This document shows, one piece after another, positions 59,006 through 64,000 of a stretch of DNA of 64,000 nt. Where the stretch lies: NCBI RefSeq assembly GCF_003287875.1, contig NZ_QMKK01000025.1:379501-443500 (forward strand), given 5' to 3'. Position 1 is the first letter of the stretch. Each line of letters starts with the position of its first letter. The stretch is from Martinezella tropici (GTDB lineage: Bacteria; Pseudomonadota; Alphaproteobacteria; Rhizobiales; Rhizobiaceae). The position numbers and the translations under genes are program-made. The notes below the pieces were generated by a model that ran no database searches, was not told the origin of the DNA, and saw nothing but the letters and a program-made list of their open reading frames with translations.

Positions 59006-59835
59006 GCCGCCCACTCCGGCTTGCGGTCGAGCACCGGCAGCGGATGCCGGTTTTCGCCGATAACAGGCATGCAGTTCAGCAGACCGCGCGTATAGGGATG
59101 CTGGGCATTGTTCAATTCGGAAGCCTTGAGCTCTTCCACCACCTTACCTGCATACATGACGATCACGCGGTCGCAGAAGGACGACACCAGCCGCAGGTCG
59201 TGCGAGACGAAAATCAGCCCCATGCCGCGCTCGGAGACAAGCTTGTCCATGATCTTGAGCACGTCGAGCTGCACCGTGACATCGAGCGCGGAAGTCGGCT
59301 CGTCGGCAATCAGCAGCTCCGGCCCGGCGATGAGCATCATGGCGATCATGACGCGCTGGCCCATGCCGCCCGAGACCTCGTGCGGATGCAGGTCGTAGAC
59401 GCGGCCGGGATCGCGGATCTGCACCGCTTCCAGCATGGCCATGGCACGGTCGCGGGCCTCGGCCTTGCTCACCTTTTCATGGGTGCGTAGCGTCTCGGTG
59501 ATCTGCCGGCCGATGGTCATGACGGGATCGAGCGAATATTTCGGGTCCTGCAGCACCATGGCAATGCGTTTGCCGCGCAGCGACCGGCGCTCCTTGGCCG
59601 AAATCGACAGCAAGTCGATGCCGCTGAAATTCAATCTGTCGGCGGTGACGATGCCATGCGGCGGCGTCAGCCCCATGATGGCGCGGCCGGTCTGCGATTT
59701 ACCGGAGCCGCTCTCGCCGACGATGCCGAGCCGCTCGCGGCCGAGCGTGAAAGAGACGCCACGCACGGCGTCGATGACGCCGGTGCGGGTCGGATAACGA
59801 ACCCTCAGGTTCTCCACGGTCAAAAGTGTCGTCAT
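59002..59835 (-). CDS. Peptide ABC transporter ATPase (DppD/OppD type)
   Basis: 277 residues: Walker A GESGSGKSQT, MVLQDPKYSLDPVMTIG (Q-loop), signature VSGGMGQRVMIAMML, Walker B LLIADEPTSALDVTVQ and FVSHDLRLV. The C-terminal oligopeptide ATPase tail HPYTRGLLNCMP is present. Overlaps the permease gene upstream and the second ATPase downstream by 4 nt each. Confidence 0.94.
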   Translation of the reverse strand: MTTLLTVENLRVRYPTRTGVIDAVRGVSFTLGRERLGIVGESGSGKSQTGRAIMGLTPPHGIVTADRLNFSGIDLLSISAKERRSLRGKRIAMVLQDPKYSLDPVMTIGRQITETLRTHEKVSKAEARDRAMAMLEAVQIRDPGRVYDLHPHEVSGGMGQRVMIAMMLIAGPELLIADEPTSALDVTVQLDVLKIMDKLVSERGMGLIFVSHDLRLVSSFCDRVIVMYAGKVVEELKASELNNAQHPYTRGLLNCMPVIGENRHPLPVLDRKPEWAA

Positions 59836-60758
59836 TGCCCGCTCTCCTTCGGATCAAGCGCGTCGCGCAGGCCGTCCCCGAGCAGGTTGAAGCCGAGGCT
59901 GACGATGAGGATCGCGATGCCGGGCATCGCCGCCACCCACCATTGATCGAGATAGTATTTGAATCCGCTTGCGATCATCACGCCCCACTCCGGCAGCGGC
60001 GGCTGCGCACCAAGACCAAGGAAGCCGAGGCCGGCGGCCGTCAGGATGACGCCGGCCATGTCGAGCGTGACGCGGACGATGACCGAGGAGATGCAGAGCG
60101 GCATGACATGGCGGAAGATGATGCGCAGCGGCGAAGCACCCATGAGCTGCACGGCGGCGATATAGTCCGAACGCCGCACCGTCATCGTTTCGGCCCGCGC
60201 CAGGCGCGCATAGGGCGGCCAGGAGGTGATGGCGATGGCGATGACGGCGTTCTCGATGCCGGCGCCGAGCGCACCGGCAAAGGCAAGCGCCAGCACCAGC
60301 TTCGGAAAGGCAAGGAAGATATCGGTGATGCGCATCAGGATCACATCGACCCAGCCGCCCATATAGCCCGACACCATGCCGATGATCAGCCCGATCGGCG
60401 CCGAGATAATCGCGACCAGGACGACGATATAGAGCGTCCAGCGCGACCCGTAGATGAGGCGCGAAAGGATATCGCGGCCGAGATCGTCGGTACCGAGAAG
60501 ATAACCCGGCGTGCCGGGCGGTTTCAGATAGGCATTTGTGAGATCGCCAATGACGGGCGAATGCGGCGCGATCACATCGGCGAGCGCCGCCACGAGCACG
60601 AGCGCAACGATGATCAGCAGTCCGATGACGGCCAGGCGATTGGCGGAGAACTGCCGCCAGGTGACATAGGCGCGCCCTAGCCTCGCCTGCCGGCGCGACT
60701 GCGGCCGGTCGGAGAGCAGCCAGTCCCTCAAGCTGGGTTGGGTGGTCTCGACAGTCAT
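59832..60758 (-). CDS. Peptide ABC transporter permease (DppC type)
   Basis: 308 residues. It has an N-terminal cytosolic stretch with RRQARLGRAYVTWRQFSANRLAVIGL (OppC-N domain), then about five further helices and the EAA loop RRSDYIAAVQLMGASPLRIIFRHVMP. PGTPGYLLGTDDLGRDILSRLIYGSR is the family signature. 4-nt overlaps with both neighbours. Confidence 0.95.
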   Translation of the reverse strand: MTVETTQPSLRDWLLSDRPQSRRQARLGRAYVTWRQFSANRLAVIGLLIIVALVLVAALADVIAPHSPVIGDLTNAYLKPPGTPGYLLGTDDLGRDILSRLIYGSRWTLYIVVLVAIISAPIGLIIGMVSGYMGGWVDVILMRITDIFLAFPKLVLALAFAGALGAGIENAVIAIAITSWPPYARLARAETMTVRRSDYIAAVQLMGASPLRIIFRHVMPLCISSVIVRVTLDMAGVILTAAGLGFLGLGAQPPLPEWGVMIASGFKYYLDQWWVAAMPGIAILIVSLGFNLLGDGLRDALDPKESGQ

Positions 60759-61822
60759 TTACGTCGGGTCCTTGGGTCGAGCGTCCGATACAAAAGATCG
60801 GAAATCAGATTGATGCCGATGAACACCGTGCCGACGACGATCGTGCCGCCGAGAACGGCATTCATGTCGGCATTGCGCAGCGAGCTGGTGATATAGAAAC
60901 CGATGCCTGGCCAGGAGAAGACGATCTCCGTCAGCACGGAGCCTTCGAGCAGCCCGGCGTAGGAGAGCGCAATCACCGTGATCAGCGGCACGGCGGCACT
61001 GCGCAATGCATGGCCCCAGATCACCCGCGTCTCGGAAAGACCCTTGGCTCGAGCCGCGACGATATATTCCTGCCCCAGTTCGTTCAGCATGAAGCTGCGG
61101 GTCATGCGGCTGATATAGGCAAGCGAAAAATAGCCGAGCAGCGATGCCGGCAGGATGATGTGGCGGAACACGTCCCAGAAGACGTCCCATTGCCCCTGCA
61201 TGGCGCTATCCAGCAGGAAGAAGCCCGTGACCGGCGTGAAACTATATTCATAGGCGATGTCGATGCGGCCGGGATAGGCGACCCAGTTCAGCTTCGCATA
61301 GAAGATGACGAGCGAGACCATGGCCAGCCAGAAGACCGGCACCGAATAGCCGACGAGGCCGATCACGCGGACGATCTGGTCGATCATGCTGTTGCGACGC
61401 ACCGCGGCGAGCACACCGAAGGGAACCCCGAACAAGGCGCCGATGATCGTGCCGACTGTCGCGAGCTCCATCGTCGCGGGGAAGACGCGCCTGATGTCAT
61501 CCATGACCGGATTGGTCGTCAGCACAGACGTCCCGAAATCGCCGCTGAGTGCGCTCAGCAGATAGTAATAGAACTGCAGATAAAGCGGTTCGTCGAGATG
61601 CATCTCGCGCCGCAGACGCTCCAGCACCTGCTGCGGCGCGTGATCGCCGGCGATCGCCAGCGCCGGATCGATCGGTATGACCCGCCCGATGAAAAAGGTG
61701 ACGGCCAGAAGGCCGAGATAGGTGGTGACGGCCACGACGAGGAATCGCAGCAGACCCATGAAAAAGGGAGCGGCACGGCCCTTTTTGGGCCGCACCTGCA
61801 TTTTCCGTTCGACAGTGCTCAA
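60755..61822 (-). CDS. Peptide ABC transporter permease (DppB type)
   Basis: 355 residues, six helices; TM1 VTTYLGLLAVTFFIGRVIPIDP, periplasmic MHLDEPLYLQFYYYLLSALSGDFGTS, EAA-like loop GQEYIVAARAKGLSETRVIWGHALR. TTG at 61822 and ATG at 61801 are both possible starts. It begins 21 nt after the binding-protein gene. Confidence 0.93.
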   Translation of the reverse strand: MSTVERKMQVRPKKGRAAPFFMGLLRFLVVAVTTYLGLLAVTFFIGRVIPIDPALAIAGDHAPQQVLERLRREMHLDEPLYLQFYYYLLSALSGDFGTSVLTTNPVMDDIRRVFPATMELATVGTIIGALFGVPFGVLAAVRRNSMIDQIVRVIGLVGYSVPVFWLAMVSLVIFYAKLNWVAYPGRIDIAYEYSFTPVTGFFLLDSAMQGQWDVFWDVFRHIILPASLLGYFSLAYISRMTRSFMLNELGQEYIVAARAKGLSETRVIWGHALRSAAVPLITVIALSYAGLLEGSVLTEIVFSWPGIGFYITSSLRNADMNAVLGGTIVVGTVFIGINLISDLLYRTLDPRTRRK

Positions 61823-61843
61823 AGACCTAGTCCTGCCGGATCA

Positions 61844-63484
61844 TCACTTGGAGATCGGCCAGACGAAGTTGTTGTCGAAGCTCGGACCGAGCTTGAAGTC
61901 CTTCACGTCCTTGCGATAGCCGGCGACTTCCGTCTGCTGATAGAGGATGATGAAGGGGCTTGCTTCCAGGAATTTCTTCTGGATGTCCTCATACATGGCG
62001 CCGCGCTTGGCCGCATCGCCTTCGAAGAGCGCCGCCTTGGCCTGCTTCTCCAGTTCGGGAGAGGTCCAGGTGTTGCGCCACACGAGCGTCTTGTTGCTGC
62101 TGGTATCGGAATTGTCGTCGTTGGTGGTGAAGGTATCGGCGTTGGAATGGGGATCCCAATAGTCCGGGCCCCAGTTGCCGAAGTAGATATCGTGATTGCG
62201 GGCACGATATTTGGTCAGCTTCTGCTTGCCGTCGCCGGGGATGATCTCCACCTTGATGCCGGCCTGGCCGAGCGTCTGTTGGATCGCGGTCGCGATGCCC
62301 GTATCCGGCTCGATGCTGCGCACGTCCATGGTGATCGAGAAGCCATTGGGCAGGCCTGCCTTGGCCAGCAATTCCTTGGCCTTGGCGACGTCGAGCTTGA
62401 ACGGATTCTCATCCAGCGAGCCGAGCATGCCCTTCGGTTCGAAGGTCTGATGGATCTCGCCGATGCCCTTGATCAGCGTCTTGCCGATGGCATCATAATC
62501 GACCAGATATTTGAACGCCTGCTGCACTTCCGGCTTGGCCAGATTGGCGTTCTTCTGGTTGAGGCTCATATAGTAGATGGTGCCCTTCGGCGCGCTGGTC
62601 GAAGCAAGCTTCGGGTTCTTCTCGACAGCCTCGAGATCGGTCGGCGACAGGTTGCGGGCGATATCGATATCGCCGTTTTCAAGCGCAAGGCGCTGTGCGG
62701 AGCTTTCCTTCATGAAGCGATAGATGACACGGTTCAGCTTGGTCTTTTCGCCGTAATAGTTGTCGTTGCGCTCCAGCACGACCGCCTCGTTGGCGCGCCA
62801 TTCACGCAGCTTGAACGGACCGGAACCGGCAAATCCGGTCTTCAGCCAGCTGTTGCCGAAGTCGTTGTCGTATTTGTAATCGGCGGTCGGCGTTGCCGGC
62901 TTCACATGCTGCAGGACCAGCTTCTTGTCGACCACTTCGGCAACAGTTGCCGTCAGGCAGTTCAGCACGAAGCTCGGCGCATAGGGCTTGTCGACAGTGA
63001 AGGTGAAGGTGTTCGCGTCGGTTGCCTTGGCCTTTTCTGTCACGTTATCGCCGGTGATGCCGAACTGCGTGAGAATGAAGGCCGGGCTCTTGTTTAGCTT
63101 GACGACACGCTCGAAGGACCATGCAACGTCTTCAGCCGTGATCGGGTTGCCGGACGCGAACTTCAGGCCGGGCTTGAGCTTGAACGTATAGGTCAGGTGA
63201 TCGTCGGAAACCGTCCAGCTCTCGGCAAGGTCACCCTTGATCTTCGACGTATCGTTGATGTCGAGACGGACGAGCAGGCTATAGGTATTGCCGGTGATTT
63301 CGGCAGCCGACAGCTCATAGGCTTCGGCCGGATCCATGCTCAGAATATCGTCGAAGGCAAAGCCTTCGACCAGCGTGTCCTTGGGCGTCGCAGCATATGC
63401 GTTCGGCGCCGCCATCAGCAGAAGCGAGAGAGCCACACCGGCAGACAGTGCGCGCAAACCGCGGTTCATCTTGGTCATCATCAT
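61844..63484 (-). CDS. Peptide ABC transporter substrate-binding protein (family 5)
   Basis: Periplasmic receptor of 546 residues. It has a signal peptide (LSAGVALSLLLMAAPNAYAA), the family 5 entry LVEGFAFDDILSMDPAEAYE, and the LTYTFKLKPGLKFASGNPITAEDVAWSFER motif. Two close in-frame ATGs exist: GAGGGG abuts the first (63493) but is about 10 nt from that at 63484, so the latter is preferred. Between a dipeptidase gene and dppB-like permease, which suggests import and cleavage of (d)peptides. Confidence 0.93.
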   Translation of the reverse strand: MMMTKMNRGLRALSAGVALSLLLMAAPNAYAATPKDTLVEGFAFDDILSMDPAEAYELSAAEITGNTYSLLVRLDINDTSKIKGDLAESWTVSDDHLTYTFKLKPGLKFASGNPITAEDVAWSFERVVKLNKSPAFILTQFGITGDNVTEKAKATDANTFTFTVDKPYAPSFVLNCLTATVAEVVDKKLVLQHVKPATPTADYKYDNDFGNSWLKTGFAGSGPFKLREWRANEAVVLERNDNYYGEKTKLNRVIYRFMKESSAQRLALENGDIDIARNLSPTDLEAVEKNPKLASTSAPKGTIYYMSLNQKNANLAKPEVQQAFKYLVDYDAIGKTLIKGIGEIHQTFEPKGMLGSLDENPFKLDVAKAKELLAKAGLPNGFSITMDVRSIEPDTGIATAIQQTLGQAGIKVEIIPGDGKQKLTKYRARNHDIYFGNWGPDYWDPHSNADTFTTNDDNSDTSSNKTLVWRNTWTSPELEKQAKAALFEGDAAKRGAMYEDIQKKFLEASPFIILYQQTEVAGYRKDVKDFKLGPSFDNNFVWPISK

Positions 63485-63532
63485 TATTTTCATTCCCCTC
63501 TTAACAAACTTTACGCAATATCGGCACGCACT

Positions 63533-64000
63533 TTACCGGCTGCCTTCCTTCCAGGCGGACGCCAGGACGCGAAGCCAGTTCTCCCGGCACAGCTTTGCAA
63601 GATCGGCCTCACCATAACCAGCACTGCGAAGGGCTTCAATCAGCTTCTGGTTGCCTGCGGCATCGCCGATTTCAGCCGGAATCGTGGCGCCGTCGAAATC
63701 CGATCCGAGACCGACGCAGTCGATGCCGACGCGGCCGACCAGATGATCGACATGCCGCACCATCACCTCGAGCGGCGTATCGGCATCCGAGCGCGCATCG
63801 TCGCGCAGCATGGCCGTCGCATAGTTGAGGCCGACGAGGCCGCGGCTTTCCTTGATGGCGTCGAGCTGCTTGTCGGTGAGGTTGCGCGCGACCGGCGTCA
63901 GCGCATGCGCGTTGGAATGGCTCGCGACCAACGGCTGATCCGAGGTCTTTGCCACATCCCAGAAGCCCTTTTCGGTGATATGGGCGAGATCGATGAGGAT
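63533..64000 (-). CDS. Membrane dipeptidase (peptidase family M19), partial
   Basis: C-terminal part of a renal-dipeptidase-like zinc enzyme; the gene runs off the right edge of the window. Visible are LIDLAHITEKGFWDVAKTSDQPLVASHSNAHALTPVARNLTD (read across 63880-64000; metal His in SHSN), the YATAMLRDD segment, and DCVGLGSDFDGATIPAEIGD, all typical of M19. M19 enzymes cleave dipeptides, including some with a D-residue. First known gene of the peptide operon, 48 bases before the binding-protein gene. Confidence 0.92.
   Translation of the reverse strand: MLIDLAHITEKGFWDVAKTSDQPLVASHSNAHALTPVARNLTDKQLDAIKESRGLVGLNYATAMLRDDARSDADTPLEVMVRHVDHLVGRVGIDCVGLGSDFDGATIPAEIGDAAGNQKLIEALRSAGYGEADLAKLCRENWLRVLASAWKEGSR

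Noticed and set aside
61010..63097. 695-codon plus-strand frame
   Set aside because: Shadow of the permease and binding-protein genes, rich in Arg/Asp/His with no motif.

Overview
The window looks like a chromosomal segment of a Rhizobiaceae bacterium (Rhizobium/Agrobacterium/Sinorhizobium group). The evidence is GC-rich coding sequence, the ndvA/ndvB pair for cyclic beta-1,2-glucan, a pyruvate carboxylase of rhizobial type, an RpoH2-type sigma factor next to carD, fdxA and a SUV3-like helicase, phaA-phaB divergent from phaR, and RIME-like palindromes. From memory this order resembles the S. meliloti chromosome around rpoH2-phaAB-pyc-ndvA. That is recollection, not a search.

Left part (1-11.7 kb): the periplasmic adaptor of an RND efflux pump whose inner-membrane partner lies beyond the left end; an ABC-F ATPase coupled to thiamine pyrophosphokinase; a MarR regulator divergent from a 14-TM MFS exporter over a shared palindrome; then a TPP riboswitch followed by the thiamine importer thiBPQ. 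Thiamine pyrophosphokinase makes the ligand that the riboswitch senses. A secreted M48 metalloprotease with a LysM tail follows.

Stress and RNA block (11.8-18.1 kb, minus strand): helicase, Hsp15-like S4 protein, 7Fe-8S ferredoxin, CarD and RpoH2. Upstream of the helicase lies 1.2 kb without a recognisable gene. It carries three diverged copies of a roughly 75-bp module with a 7-4-7 direct repeat, the most unusual pattern in the window. Three small envelope or stress-type genes follow, the first behind an EcfG-like promoter.

Metabolic block (20.2-31.1 kb): phaB, phaA, phaR (polyhydroxybutyrate), rpmF, a GST, mtgA (peptidoglycan), ispA and ispG (isoprenoids), and LysE, MosC-like MFS and EamA transporters. 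Accessory stretch (31.2-38.7 kb): an SGNH esterase/acyltransferase pair, an amino-acid ABC operon behind 20-bp-spaced repeats, a lower-GC orphan gene, a structured-RNA candidate, a Bcr/CflA exporter and a GNAT enzyme.

Glucan region (38.9-56.7 kb): pyc, a LuxR-type orphan regulator, ndvA (exporter), a porin that has lost its normal 5' end, opgC (substituent transfer to the glucan) and the giant ndvB synthase. Synthase, modifier and exporter are thus adjacent. Right end (57.6-64 kb): two small proteins and a minus-strand dipeptidase/oligopeptide ABC operon, with the dipeptidase cut by the window edge. I saw no tRNA, rRNA, CRISPR array, IS element or phage gene.
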